Shown here piece by piece: positions 37,700-47,011 of a DNA stretch of 61,284 nucleotides. The DNA is from Kaistella yonginensis (GTDB taxonomy: Bacteria; Bacteroidota; Bacteroidia; Flavobacteriales; Weeksellaceae). Position numbers and translations under genes: made by a program. The notes under the pieces were generated by a model, which ran no database searches, was not told the origin of the DNA, and saw nothing but the letters and a program-made list of their open reading frames with translations. The number at the start of each line of letters is the position of its first letter. The stretch's first letter is position 1. The stretch lies in NCBI RefSeq assembly GCF_030409525.1, contig NZ_JAUFQB010000055.1, positions 1 to 61,284 on the forward strand. The letters run 5' to 3'.

Positions 37700-37780
37700 G
37701 AACCTGCTTTCACTACTCGCTTCCCGCAGCCGCTTTCCCTGAGCGTGGGAGAGCTCAAACACGCCGTTCAATCAGGGCTA
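37700..37780. repeat. Dispersed structured intergenic repeat, copy 2
   Basis: A GC-rich segment with inverted repeats CCCTGA (37737-37742) / TCAGGG (37772-37777) and a 3' end that matches copy 1. It lies in the 456-bp spacer between rpsP and the PepSY gene. The rest of that spacer, about 37781-38005, shows no gene, only AT-rich sequence. Confidence 0.5.
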
Positions 37781-38005
37781 GAGATTCTGCTATCGAACAA
37801 TTTTAGATTTAAAATTAAAGATTTTAAATGGAGAAAACTCAACATTAAGGTTTAATGAAGAAATTAAGTCATTTAAGATTTCATTTGAAAATTAATATCC
37901 GTAATCCTTGATGAACTTTGCATTAAACTAAAAACTTATCAGATTCATTTGTCCACAAAAAAAACTTTGTGCCTTTGTGGTTAAAAAATTCTGCAGCTAA
38001 AAAAG

Positions 38006-38524
38006 CTACTGAAAGAACACCATAATCACTGCCAACACAAATCCGATTCCCGCGTAAATCATTCCTCGCCTAAAGGCTTTTGATTTGAAATTAAACATCC
38101 AAAAAGAGGATATTACAAAAAAGAATAAGACGAATCCAAACACCGTGTTCAATGAAGCATAGCGATGAGTAGAAGTTGATTTATGCAATTGATTAAATTT
38201 CTCTAATACAAAAGGCAATTCCATTTTAGCATAGTTGGCTGCACCAGTTTTTGCATTGTACGTTCCCTGTTCAAAAGTTTTCAAGTCGCCTGCACCCGGT
38301 TGAAATTCGATGTTCTTCATTTTAATTTCCTTGGCTAATTCCTTTTCAGTCATATTGGGTTTCAGCACAAGTTCGTATTTGTTTTCCTTTTTAAGAAAAT
38401 TCGTATCACGGTAAATCAGCAATACTCCGCTGAGTGAATATACCACCATGATTCCGGCAGCGAAATAGCCTAAATAACGGTGTGTGATTCTCATGAATGA
38501 TTTGGTGTCTTTAATAGCTGGCAT
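38006..38524 (-). CDS. PepSY-associated membrane protein
   Basis: The 172-residue inner-membrane protein has three predicted helices, about 18-38 (YLGYFAAGIMVVYSLSGVLLIY), 127-145 and 153-171. A periplasmic PepSY-like segment lies between the first two. The N-terminal RITHRYLGY and the segment HKSTSTHRYA carry His residues like those that bind haem in PepSY_TM iron reductases. It lies 106 bp downstream of the TonB receptor gene on the same strand, so it may reduce or release iron from the imported siderophore. This role is inferred from the family and position. Confidence 0.75.
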   Translation of the reverse strand: MPAIKDTKSFMRITHRYLGYFAAGIMVVYSLSGVLLIYRDTNFLKKENKYELVLKPNMTEKELAKEIKMKNIEFQPGAGDLKTFEQGTYNAKTGAANYAKMELPFVLEKFNQLHKSTSTHRYASLNTVFGFVLFFFVISSFWMFNFKSKAFRRGMIYAGIGFVLAVIMVFFQ

Positions 38525-38629
38525 AGTTTTCTGTTTTTTTGTTTTTTTTTACTTTAAATAACAGAAGTGGAAACCGAAATTTCCACTACTATTAGTATGA
38601 ATTTAATTGAGATGAAAAAAGTTTTTTTA

Positions 38630-40870
38630 TTACAATTTATAGGTGAAGGTCACATAAAAATTCCTAGGAGTAATAGGGTTTACCGAATAATTTTCATGAT
38701 AGTTATAATTCACTGCATCAAACAAATTGCCGACTTTCCCCAACACCGAGAATTTCTTCCAATCGTATCCAACTGATAAAGCGGCGGTTAGATAATCGTC
38801 AACTTCTAACAAGCGAGAAGCGCCATTTCTATCGAGCAAAGTTTTTTTAGTATCATTCCAACCTGCAATTCGATCGCCCACGAAATAAACACTTGCGCCT
38901 AATTTTAATCCTTTTACATAATTATTGAGCGTATAGAACACAGAAGCATTTGCCGTAGTTGCAGGCGTTCTAACCAATCTTTGATTTTCAACATAACCAA
39001 AGTCTGCGGGTGTATCTAAATAAACAGAATGATTATAAGAGGCTCCGGCGATGATTGATAAGTTTGGATACGGATTTCCGGTAAGGTCTAGCTCTACCCC
39101 ACGGCTGCGCATTTTTCCTGCAAATTCTTTAATACTCGAATCCACGTTAAGCGTTCCATCTGCTTTGAAGTCAGCAGTTTGATAGAATTTTCTATTTTCA
39201 ATTTGATAAATAGATAAGTTTAAAGCTACCGCTTTATTCCAGAAATTCTTTTTGATTCCCAGTTCAAACTGATCGATTACAGAGGGTTTTAAAGAATTGT
39301 CATTAATATCTCGTCCGGTATTGGCAGAAAATGAATTGGTATACGTTGCGAAAATCGACAAATTATCATTCGCCATATAAACCAAACCTGCTTTTGGAGA
39401 AAAAGCTCGATCTACGGTTCCAACGGATTTCACGGGTTGATTTTGTTGTCCAAAAGTTTTTTTCTCTGAATCTAAATTTTCAAGATATGACCATCTTAGT
39501 CCAGCCAAAACTTTAAATTTATCAGAAAGTTCTATAAAATCTTGTGCATAAATTCCTAATCGTTGCGTTGGGATTCTGTTTCGATCTTTTTTCACTGCAT
39601 CCGGCATTGCTCCCGAGATCCAAGTAGAAGCATCGTCTAAATAGATGGTGCCATTTGCAGCTCCATTAGTTCCATAGAGATAAGAGGTTCCAAAAGTTTT
39701 TCCAGTTGAAGGGTTGAGATACGTGTAAGAATCATTGGTTCCGTAATCACCATCAGTTCCGACCAGAATTTTATGATTAACGTTTCCTGTTTTTATTTCG
39801 CCATTTAAATTAACCTGCAACGAAGTGTAGTTCTGTTCGGTATACGTTCTGTTCAAGGGTCTTTTCCAATTCAAACGATCTGCAGCGTCATAACTCCATT
39901 GTACTCTTTCTGTAGAGAAATAATCTTTGGTATAATTCTGATAAGAAGCCACAGCGTTTAAAGTCCAAGTGTCATTAAATTGATGATTGAAGGTAATTCC
40001 GGTGGTCGCCTGTTCTACATTTTGAAATTGCCAATCTGTGCCTACAAAAGCATTTCTAGGCAGAAGATTATTCAAGGCGTAAGAACCATCTTTATTGGTA
40101 ATCGAACCGATTCCGAAATCCGGGGTGAAATCATTTTTTAAATAGTCTGCCTCTATAATTAATTGCGAATTCTCACCAATATTAAATATTAAGGAAGGAT
40201 TGAAATAATATTTTTGCGATTCTACCACATCTCTAAAACTATCTGCCGTTTCGTAAGCGCCATTTACCCTGAACGCAATTTTATCAGTCAACGGGCCATA
40301 AAAATCAACTGTTGGTTTATAAGAATTCCAACTGCCACCGCTTAAACCAACACTTCCACCAAAATCAAAACGTGGTTTTTTGGTAATTAAATTTACAACG
40401 CCACCCGCTGCTACATTCCCATATAACATCGCATTTCCTCCTTTCAAAACTTCTACGCGTTCTAAACCAGAGACTTCTGGAAAAACTCCACTGTTAACGC
40501 GTGCTCCATTTTTGAAAATATTATCGTTTCCGAAATTAAATCCTCTGCCGCCGAAGCTGTCCTGCGAATTTCCTCGGGCAGAAGTGATATAAAGCCCGTT
40601 GACATTCTGAAGAACATCACTCAATTGTTTCGCTTGCTGCTGTTCTATAATTTCATGGGTGACAATCGAAATAGGCTGCGGATTTTCCATCATCGTCAAA
40701 TTAGACTTTGACGACATCGGTCGGGCTTTGTTTGGATTTCCGGTTTTATGAAGGTTAATGTCTTCTATTTGTTGAATTCTAAGGGTATCACTTTCGGGTT
40801 CATATTGCATCTGTGCATTTACAGCAGAGATCATCAACAAAGCACCAAGAGCTATTATCTGTTTTTTCAT
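38630..40870 (-). CDS. TonB-dependent siderophore receptor
   Basis: A 746-residue outer-membrane protein with signal peptide MKKQIIALGALLMISAVNAQ. The plug domain has IVTHEIIEQQQAKQLSDVL, GGRGFNFGND and LKGGNAMLYGNVAAGGVVNLITKKP, the hallmark of siderophore receptors of the FhuA/FoxA group. The barrel ends with the typical aromatic strand YVTFTYKL. No N-terminal signalling domain is fused, so no sigma/anti-sigma partner is implied. A Fur-like box and a strong -7 box lie upstream. The siderophore is probably a hydroxamate, but this is a weak guess. Confidence 0.9.
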   Translation of the reverse strand: MKKQIIALGALLMISAVNAQMQYEPESDTLRIQQIEDINLHKTGNPNKARPMSSKSNLTMMENPQPISIVTHEIIEQQQAKQLSDVLQNVNGLYITSARGNSQDSFGGRGFNFGNDNIFKNGARVNSGVFPEVSGLERVEVLKGGNAMLYGNVAAGGVVNLITKKPRFDFGGSVGLSGGSWNSYKPTVDFYGPLTDKIAFRVNGAYETADSFRDVVESQKYYFNPSLIFNIGENSQLIIEADYLKNDFTPDFGIGSITNKDGSYALNNLLPRNAFVGTDWQFQNVEQATTGITFNHQFNDTWTLNAVASYQNYTKDYFSTERVQWSYDAADRLNWKRPLNRTYTEQNYTSLQVNLNGEIKTGNVNHKILVGTDGDYGTNDSYTYLNPSTGKTFGTSYLYGTNGAANGTIYLDDASTWISGAMPDAVKKDRNRIPTQRLGIYAQDFIELSDKFKVLAGLRWSYLENLDSEKKTFGQQNQPVKSVGTVDRAFSPKAGLVYMANDNLSIFATYTNSFSANTGRDINDNSLKPSVIDQFELGIKKNFWNKAVALNLSIYQIENRKFYQTADFKADGTLNVDSSIKEFAGKMRSRGVELDLTGNPYPNLSIIAGASYNHSVYLDTPADFGYVENQRLVRTPATTANASVFYTLNNYVKGLKLGASVYFVGDRIAGWNDTKKTLLDRNGASRLLEVDDYLTAALSVGYDWKKFSVLGKVGNLFDAVNYNYHENYSVNPITPRNFYVTFTYKL

Positions 40871-40907
40871 AGGACGTTTTTATTTAGACTGAATTAAAAT
40901 AACGATG

Positions 40908-40915
40908 CAAAAGTA
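40908..40915 (-). promoter_or_regulatory. -7 box of the siderophore receptor gene
   Basis: TACTTTTG on the minus strand matches TANNTTTG, 37 bp before the ATG. A TTG at 40938-40936 stands about 20 bp upstream, fitting the -33 element. Confidence 0.6.
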
Positions 40916-40940
40916 AAAAACAAAATACTTTTGCACAAGG

Positions 40941-40963
40941 TTATTTGTAATTATTCTAAATAA
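40941..40963 (-). promoter_or_regulatory. Possible Fur box
   Basis: Minus-strand TTATTTAGAATAATTACAAATAA has TTATTT / AAATAA arms and resembles Fur-type palindromes found before flavobacterial iron receptors. It overlaps the presumed upstream promoter region. Identification is by likeness only. Confidence 0.45.
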
Positions 40964-41371
40964 ACTTTAAAACAGATGTTTAAACCCTTGAAAATGTGAT
41001 AACCACCTTGAACTGACATTTGTCAGGTTTTTCTTAACCCTCAAAAGCCGCACGAAAAAAATTTATTAAATAAACGAAATAGAACAGGTTACTCGGTGTG
41101 CGTGCAGTTCCAAAAAGAAAAAGAGTGATTCTAAACGTAATAAATCCAAAAATCTTGTAAGAAAATTTACCTGGGCAGCCAACGAATAATCTTTTAGATT
41201 AGAGAAAATACCAAAAGTATTATCTTGGCTGATAACACCATCAATTCGTATTTCATCCTCTAGTTTTTGGCCATTGCTTCCCTTAATCAATTATATTAAA
41301 ACAAGTTAAGCGATGATCGCATTAGGAAAATAATTTACCTGATACTCACGGGATTTTTGCCACCAGGGACT
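40964..41371. other. Spacer without a clear gene
   Basis: About 400 bp between the receptor promoter and the ABC-F gene. It contains a small hairpin CTGAC-ATTT-GTCAG followed by a T run (41013-41032, plus strand) and a 74-codon minus-strand frame at 41066-41290 with no family likeness, start signal or usual codon pattern. I cannot support a gene here. It could hold a decayed one. Confidence 0.4.
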
Positions 41372-43249
41372 TTATTCTTGCAGTTCTAACCAACGCATTT
41401 CTAAGTCCTGCAGCTTCTCTGCAATGGTTTCCAATGTTTTAGAAAAATCTGCGATGATTCCGTAATCGGTTTCATTATTCAGTTTCTCTAAAACAACCGC
41501 GCGTTCTTGTTCGAGTTTGGGCATTTCTTTCTCAATGTCTTCCAATTCCTTTTGTTCCTTGAAGGACAATTTTTTAACCGGCGTGGCAACTGATGGCTGC
41601 GGTTTTTCCACTTTTTTAGGAGCTTCCACAACTGGCGCTGCAGCTTTCTTATTTTGATCCTGTGATTTCTTTTCACGGTATTCAGAGAAGTTTCCAACGA
41701 AATCTTTGATTACTCCGTCTCCTTCAAACGCTAATACGTGATCTACAATACGATCCATGAAATACCGATCGTGCGAAACGATGATCAAACTTCCTTGGAA
41801 TTGCAATAAGAAATTCTCTAAAACCGTTAAGGTTGGTAAATCCAAATCATTCGTAGGCTCATCAAAAATCAAAAAATTCGGATTTTGATATAAAACATGC
41901 ATCAAATGTAAGCGGCGTTTTTCACCACCTGATAATTTCGAAATTGGCGAATACTGCGTTTGGTCATCAAATAAGAAAAGACGTAAAAACTGTGAAGCAG
42001 AAATGGTTCGCCCGTTCGCTAAAGGGAAATTTTCTGATATATCTTTGATAAAGTCGATGACCCTTTGATCCTCTTTATACTTTAGTCCCTTTTGAGCGAA
42101 ATATCCGAATTTAATGGTTTCGCCCGTTTCAATAGATCCAGAATCATAAGGCTCCAGACCTTGAATAATATTAAGAAGGGTTGACTTTCCGGCACCATTT
42201 TTTCCGACAATTCCTACCTTTTCACCCCGTTGAAATTGATAAGAAAAATCTTTCAACAATACATTATCTCCATAACTTTTATTGATGTGGTGCAATTCTA
42301 AAATCTTTTGGCCCAGCCTTTTCATTTCGAAATCGAGTTCCAACTTTTCTTTTCGTGTATCTGTTTTTGCTATTTTTTCCGTTTCGTAGAAATCGCTTTG
42401 CCGTGATTTAGATTTTGTGGTTCGCGCTTTAGGTTGACGACGCATCCACTCCAATTCTTTTCTATAAAGGTTTTGCGCTTTATCAATGGTAGAATTCATA
42501 TTGTCCTCACGGATTATTTTATTCTCCAAATAGGTTCCATAACTTCCATTATGAACGTAAAGATTAAAATCTTCGATCTCCCAAATAATGTCACAAACTG
42601 CATCTAAAAAATACCTGTCATGCGTAACCAAAAGTAAAGTCACCATGGCTTTTGAGAGATAATTTTCCAACCATTCCACCATATCCACATCGAGGTGGTT
42701 GGTCGGCTCATCCATAATTAATAAGGTATGGCGGTGTTGTGCACGGGTTTCTACCAACAATTTTGCCAGAGCAACTCTTTTAATCTGTCCCCCAGAAAGG
42801 GTTTTCATTTTCGAAGTTAAATCCGTAATTTTCAGCTGAGACAAAATCTGACTCATTTCATTTTCTAAATCCCAGGCCTCGTGCACTTCCATTTCGTTCA
42901 GTGCTTTATCCATATCATCTGGATTTTCTGAAATCAGCGCATGATGATAATTTTTCAAAGCCATAATTGGGGCAGAATCCAAAGTCATCATAAATTCTTC
43001 CACATTCAGTTCGCCTTCAAAATCAATTTCCTGATCAAACAAAACGACTTGTATATCTTTGTTAATGACCACCGATCCCGAATCGGCAATTTCTTTTCCC
43101 ATCAAAATTTTAAGTAAAGTTGATTTTCCTGAACCGTTTTTGGCAACGATCGCAATTTTATCACCTTCATTAATATGAAAAGTAATGTCTTTGAAAAGTG
43201 TTTTTACTCCGTAAGATTTCGTAAGGTTTTCGGCTGAAATGTAATTCAT
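41372..43249 (-). CDS. ABC-F family ATPase (Uup-like)
   Basis: A 625-residue cytoplasmic protein with two ABC domains and no membrane part. The first has Walker A KNGSGKST and signature LSGGQIKRVALA. The second has Walker A KNGAGKST and signature LSGGEKRRLHL. Between them is the ~80-residue ABC-F linker (RKELEWMRRQPKARTTKSKSRQ in part). A C-terminal coiled coil (about 545-625) is typical of the Uup branch. ABC-F proteins act on ribosomes or in replication-related roles. A TACTTTTG -7 box lies 33 bp before the ATG. Confidence 0.9.
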   Translation of the reverse strand: MNYISAENLTKSYGVKTLFKDITFHINEGDKIAIVAKNGSGKSTLLKILMGKEIADSGSVVINKDIQVVLFDQEIDFEGELNVEEFMMTLDSAPIMALKNYHHALISENPDDMDKALNEMEVHEAWDLENEMSQILSQLKITDLTSKMKTLSGGQIKRVALAKLLVETRAQHRHTLLIMDEPTNHLDVDMVEWLENYLSKAMVTLLLVTHDRYFLDAVCDIIWEIEDFNLYVHNGSYGTYLENKIIREDNMNSTIDKAQNLYRKELEWMRRQPKARTTKSKSRQSDFYETEKIAKTDTRKEKLELDFEMKRLGQKILELHHINKSYGDNVLLKDFSYQFQRGEKVGIVGKNGAGKSTLLNIIQGLEPYDSGSIETGETIKFGYFAQKGLKYKEDQRVIDFIKDISENFPLANGRTISASQFLRLFLFDDQTQYSPISKLSGGEKRRLHLMHVLYQNPNFLIFDEPTNDLDLPTLTVLENFLLQFQGSLIIVSHDRYFMDRIVDHVLAFEGDGVIKDFVGNFSEYREKKSQDQNKKAAAPVVEAPKKVEKPQPSVATPVKKLSFKEQKELEDIEKEMPKLEQERAVVLEKLNNETDYGIIADFSKTLETIAEKLQDLEMRWLELQE

Positions 43250-43282
43250 TATGTTGGTAGACTATATGATTTTTGAAAGGTG

Positions 43283-43290
43283 CAAAAGTA
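43283..43290 (-). promoter_or_regulatory. -7 box of the ABC-F gene
   Basis: TACTTTTG on the minus strand matches TANNTTTG; leader about 30 nt. Confidence 0.55.
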
Positions 43291-43320
43291 CGGAAATTAA
43301 ATGAGGTTGGAAGTTGCATA

Positions 43321-43357
43321 TTAGATATGCGATGTTAGACGATAGATATTAGACGAC
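43321..43357. repeat. Short degenerate repeat of TTAGA units
   Basis: Units TTAGATATGCGATG, TTAGACGATAGATA and TTAGACGAC follow each other. Low-complexity, non-coding, just after the lysozyme stop on its downstream side. Confidence 0.35.
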
Positions 43358-43360
43358 AAA

Positions 43361-44224
43361 CTAATCTAAAGTTAATCTTTTCAGCGACCACAAATTGCCA
43401 TTAAAAACATTTAAATCAACTTTGGTGTTGATTCCGTAGACAATTCCGTTTTCGGTAAACTGCCAGATTTGCCAGTCATTATCTGGCGTAGGTTGTGGTA
43501 CATCATTATAGTTGGCTAACCACAGCGGATAGTCATCAAACTCGCCTTTTAAAAAGTCTTTATGGTAATGATAATAGGTGTAAATGATGGGTTTTACTCC
43601 GTAGGCATCTTCTACGATACGACACCAAATCTTTAAATCTTCAATAAGTTTTTTGGTGGATTTCCGTCTTGGGATTTTTTCAATGTCCAAAATTGGCGGC
43701 AAATCTCCGGATTCTAATTTCACATTTTCTAAAAAATTATTAGCCTGCATGACGGGATCTTCATCGGCCCGGTAAAAATGATATGCGCCACGAATCAGTT
43801 CATGTTTTTTGGAAAGTTGCCAAAAATCCTCAAAATGTTTGTCGGCAGATCTATTGCCCATCGTGGCACGCAAAACCACAAATCTCAGCGGAATCGTGCG
43901 ATTTCCAATACTTAAACTATCCCAGGTAATGTCTTCTTTTCTTTGGTAATGAGACATATCCAACCCGAAGGTTTTATCTGCGTAATCACCAATAATTCGA
44001 TTGATTCTATTTTCTTCTTTTTGTGAATTTGAAAGTCTTTTATGCTCAAATCTATCAAAATACATCGCATAATAAAAAGAAATTTTTTCTTTTAAGTAAA
44101 AGCCGGTTCCGAATAAAGCCAACGCCAAAAAAATTAATAAAATTTCCCGGCGCAGCAGAAAATGACTCTTGCGCTTCTTATGAATTTTTCGGGTGGTTTT
44201 TCTGTTAACAGTTCTTTTAGCCAT
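43361..44224 (-). CDS. Glycoside hydrolase family 25 lysozyme, membrane-anchored
   Basis: I take the ATG at 44224 (287 residues, MAKRTVNRKTTRKIHKKRK), since the earlier start lies upstream of a perfect -7 box. A basic N-terminus and one membrane helix (about 28-47, EILLIFLALALFGTGFYL) anchor it. The GH25 domain has TFGLDMSHYQ (catalytic Asp), LRFVVLRATMG-like PLRFVVLRATMG, LPPILDIEKIP with the Asp-x-Glu pair, and DWQIWQFTENG. It cleaves the beta-1,4 bond in peptidoglycan. Such enzymes also occur in phages, but no phage genes are near. Confidence 0.88.
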   Translation of the reverse strand: MAKRTVNRKTTRKIHKKRKSHFLLRREILLIFLALALFGTGFYLKEKISFYYAMYFDRFEHKRLSNSQKEENRINRIIGDYADKTFGLDMSHYQRKEDITWDSLSIGNRTIPLRFVVLRATMGNRSADKHFEDFWQLSKKHELIRGAYHFYRADEDPVMQANNFLENVKLESGDLPPILDIEKIPRRKSTKKLIEDLKIWCRIVEDAYGVKPIIYTYYHYHKDFLKGEFDDYPLWLANYNDVPQPTPDNDWQIWQFTENGIVYGINTKVDLNVFNGNLWSLKRLTLD

Positions 44225-44230
44225 GGTTTG

Positions 44231-44238
44231 CAAAAATA
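44231..44238 (-). promoter_or_regulatory. -7 box of the GH25 gene, 6 nt before ATG
   Basis: TATTTTTG on the minus strand matches TANNTTTG. Six bases separate it from the ATG, which supports the start chosen. Confidence 0.55.
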
Positions 44239-44308
44239 GATTTTTTAGTATTAAAAAACGAACAAGAAATATTGAGAAAAACACTAACTTCACGCTAAAT
44301 TAAATTTT

Positions 44309-45115
44309 ATGAAAAAAAATTTGCAGTTTTCCACCTTGCTGATGCTTCCATTCTTATATGCACAACAAATTTCGGATTACCAATACATTCGCGTACCAGA
44401 TAAATTCGGTGATGCTGAGGTCAATAAATACGGTTTAAATGAATTGCTCCAAATAAAATTAAAACAGAAAAAATTCACGGTACTCACCACCAAAGACAAA
44501 TGGCCTGCAGATGCAATGCAAAATCCCTGTCATATCATGACCGCAGAACTGTTGAACAATAGCAATATGTTCAAAAATCGTCTTAAAATTGAATTTAAAG
44601 ATTGTGAAAATAAAACGATTTCTGTGCTCGATGGCAAATCTTCCATCAAGGAATTTGAACCTGGCATGCGCGATGCTTTGGAAGATGCCGTAAAGCAAAT
44701 CCCACCCTCAAGTCCCGTTGAACAATTTTTAACCGTAAAACCTAAAGAAACAAAAAAAGCAGTTGAACAGACTGAAAATCAAAATACAACGCGCACAGTG
44801 GTTACAGAAACCCAAACTGTTCCAAACAATGCTGCTCCAAAAACAGAAAAGACAGTTGGTCAAAAAGCTGAAGTTTATGCCAACGGAAATATCACAGTCA
44901 CCAGAATTTTTCTAGCGGAGGGCGAATTTATTTTGGTTAATCCCAACCATTCGGTTCCGTATGCAACATTCAAACCTACCGCTAAAAAAGAAGTGTACAG
45001 AGTAAAACTCGCTGATGGAACTGCCACTTTTGGATATTTGGAAGAAGAGAAAATCGTAATTGAATTGCCCAATTCTGATGGAAGTTACCGAAATGAAGTG
45101 TATTCTCGAAAGTAA
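44309..45115 (+). CDS. Secreted protein of unknown function
   Basis: A 268-residue protein with a signal peptide (MKKNLQFSTLLMLPFLYAQQ). Residues about 20-135 form a compact domain with two Cys (NPCHIMTAELL and FKDCENK). A Thr/Gln/Asn-rich linker (about 150-190) leads to a small C-terminal domain with a beta pattern ending KIVIELPNSDGSYRNEVYSRK. I recognise no family. It is convergent with uvrC, whose stop is only 3 bp beyond. The Lys/Gln-rich linker suggests an envelope protein with two separate domains. Confidence 0.6.
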   Translation: MKKNLQFSTLLMLPFLYAQQISDYQYIRVPDKFGDAEVNKYGLNELLQIKLKQKKFTVLTTKDKWPADAMQNPCHIMTAELLNNSNMFKNRLKIEFKDCENKTISVLDGKSSIKEFEPGMRDALEDAVKQIPPSSPVEQFLTVKPKETKKAVEQTENQNTTRTVVTETQTVPNNAAPKTEKTVGQKAEVYANGNITVTRIFLAEGEFILVNPNHSVPYATFKPTAKKEVYRVKLADGTATFGYLEEEKIVIELPNSDGSYRNEVYSRK

Positions 45116-45118
45116 TTT

Positions 45119-46912
45119 TTAGTGGCTGTTAAAATAGTTCCACACGACTTTACCTTTTGATTTTCCCAGAATTTCCTCCAAGGTTTCTAAATTCGATTCT
45201 TTGACTCTTTTAACTGATTTCAGTTTTTGAAGCAAAAGTTCGATTGTTTTTTCACCGATGCCCGGGATTTCTTCGAGCTCCGATTTGATGGTCGAATTTT
45301 TTCGTCTGGTTCGATGGTGTTTCACACCATAGCGGTGGGATTCATCGCGAACTCTTTGCAGGATTTTCAGGGTTTCCGATTTTTTATCGAGATACAGCGG
45401 GATAGAATCTTCTGGAAAGTAAATTTCTTCCAGGCGTTTTGCAATACCGATGATGGTTATTTTTCCGTACAGACCAAGCAACTTTAAACTTTTCACCGCC
45501 GAGGAAAGTTGGCCTTTTCCACCATCGATTAAAATCAATTGCGGCAACGGTTCAGCTTCTTCTAAAAGTCTTTTGTAGCGGCGATAAATCACTTCCTCCA
45601 TCGTTTTGTAATCATCGGGGCCTACTACGGTTTTCGGGTGAAATATTCGATAATCGGCTTTGCTGGGTTTACCATCTTTAAACACAACACAGGCCGAAAC
45701 AGGATTTGTTCCTTGAATATTTGAGTTATCGAAACCTTCAATATGTCGCGGTTCCGTAGGCATTCGCAGTAGTTTTTGCATCTCTGCCATGATTCGGTTG
45801 GTATGTCTTTCCGGGTCTACAATTTGCACCTGTTTCAATTTCTCAACGCGGTATTCTTTGGCATTTTTTTCGGAAAGTTCAATGATTCTTTTTTTATCAC
45901 CTACTTTCGGCACGATCAATTTCACATTCGGAATTTCTAGCGATAAATGAAACGGAATCAAGATTTCTTTCGACTCCGAATTAAATTTCTGTCGTATTTC
46001 AATCATGGCTTCTTCCAACAGATCCTCATCAGATTCTTCCAGGATTTTCTTGATTTCTGTGGTGAAACTCTGAATTATATTTCCGTTCTGAATTTTAAAA
46101 TAATTAATGTAGGCCGCTGTTTCGTCACTGGTCATCCCGAAAACATCCACATCATCAATATTGGGATTTACCACGGTGTGTTTGTGCTGATAATCTTCGA
46201 GCAAATCAATTCTTTCCTTGACTGCCTGAGCGTTTTCAAACTCTAAATTTTCTGCAAACGCAGTCATTTGTTTGATGAGAAATTCTTTTGCAGTGCGGAA
46301 ATCTCCTTTAATAATCCCGCGAATGGCCTCTATTTTTTTGTCATAATGTGTTTTCATTTCAAGCATTTCACAAGGGCCTTCACAATTCTTGATATGGTAT
46401 TCCAGACAAACTTTGTATTTCCCTTCCGCAATTTTTTTGGGAGCGAGATTCAGATTGCAAGTCCGTATTTTATAGAGGTGTTTAATGGTGTCTAATAAAA
46501 CCTTGGCTGGGCGAACTTTTGCATAAGGGCCGAAATATTCGGAACCATCTTTTAATTTGTTTCTTGTTAAAAAAACACGGGGAAAGTCTTCATTTTTTAT
46601 GCAGATCCAAGGATAGGTTTTATCATCCTTGAGCATCACATTATAAAACGGCTGATGTTCTTTAATTAAATTATTTTCAAGCAAAAGCGCGTCGTATTCG
46701 CTATTTACGACAGTAGTTTCCAGCCGAAATATCTTGGCAACCATGATTCGGGTTCGGTAGCCCGATTGGTTTTTATTAAAATAAGAAAGAACCCTGTTTT
46801 TTAAATTCTTAGCTTTTCCCACATACAATAACTGGCCGTTTTTATCGTAATAGCGATAAACTCCAGGGTCAGATGGCAAGGTTTTTAGTTGAAGGGCGAG
46901 GTCAGCATTCAT
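45119..46912 (-). CDS. uvrC: UvrABC excinuclease subunit C
   Basis: The 597-residue nuclease makes both cuts in nucleotide excision repair. The N-terminal GIY-YIG domain has PGVYRYYDKNGQLLYVGKAKNLKNRV. A UVR motif lies near residue 205-240 (FAENLEFENAQAVKERIDLL). The RNase H-like nuclease half has EGFDNSNIQGTNPVSACVVF and LILIDGGKGQLSSA, and a C-terminal helix-hairpin-helix region (ELEEIPGIGEKTIELLL) binds DNA. Length normal. It has its own promoter with a -7 box 4 nt before the ATG. Confidence 0.96.
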   Translation of the reverse strand: MNADLALQLKTLPSDPGVYRYYDKNGQLLYVGKAKNLKNRVLSYFNKNQSGYRTRIMVAKIFRLETTVVNSEYDALLLENNLIKEHQPFYNVMLKDDKTYPWICIKNEDFPRVFLTRNKLKDGSEYFGPYAKVRPAKVLLDTIKHLYKIRTCNLNLAPKKIAEGKYKVCLEYHIKNCEGPCEMLEMKTHYDKKIEAIRGIIKGDFRTAKEFLIKQMTAFAENLEFENAQAVKERIDLLEDYQHKHTVVNPNIDDVDVFGMTSDETAAYINYFKIQNGNIIQSFTTEIKKILEESDEDLLEEAMIEIRQKFNSESKEILIPFHLSLEIPNVKLIVPKVGDKKRIIELSEKNAKEYRVEKLKQVQIVDPERHTNRIMAEMQKLLRMPTEPRHIEGFDNSNIQGTNPVSACVVFKDGKPSKADYRIFHPKTVVGPDDYKTMEEVIYRRYKRLLEEAEPLPQLILIDGGKGQLSSAVKSLKLLGLYGKITIIGIAKRLEEIYFPEDSIPLYLDKKSETLKILQRVRDESHRYGVKHHRTRRKNSTIKSELEEIPGIGEKTIELLLQKLKSVKRVKESNLETLEEILGKSKGKVVWNYFNSH

Positions 46913-46916
46913 AATA

Positions 46917-46924
46917 CAAAAATA
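46917..46924 (-). promoter_or_regulatory. -7 box of uvrC, 4 nt before ATG
   Basis: TATTTTTG on the minus strand is a perfect TANNTTTG; TATT and the ATG at 46912 follow. A leaderless mRNA is expected. Confidence 0.6.
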
Positions 46925-46960
46925 GCGATTTGCATTGTAAAAAAGAACTTCTACAAATAA

Positions 46961-46990
46961 AACCAGTCTGCCATTGAAGACAGACTGGTT
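46961..46990 (-). terminator. Terminator between the 604-residue gene and uvrC
   Basis: Perfect 10-bp stem AACCAGTCTG / CAGACTGGTT with a 10-nt loop. On the minus strand it is followed by TTATTTG, a modest U tract. It should end the transcript of the gene at 47012-48826. Confidence 0.75.
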
Positions 46991-47011
46991 CTATTTATAT
47001 TGCGAAAAATC

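Noticed and set aside
41066..41290. 74-codon minus-strand frame in the spacer before the ABC-F gene
   Set aside because: No family likeness, no promoter box at a sensible distance and no usual hydrophobic or domain pattern. Kept only as a possible decayed gene.
44225..44293. Longer N-terminus of the GH25 protein
   Set aside because: It begins upstream of a perfect TANNTTTG box; the later start gives the usual basic segment followed by the membrane helix.
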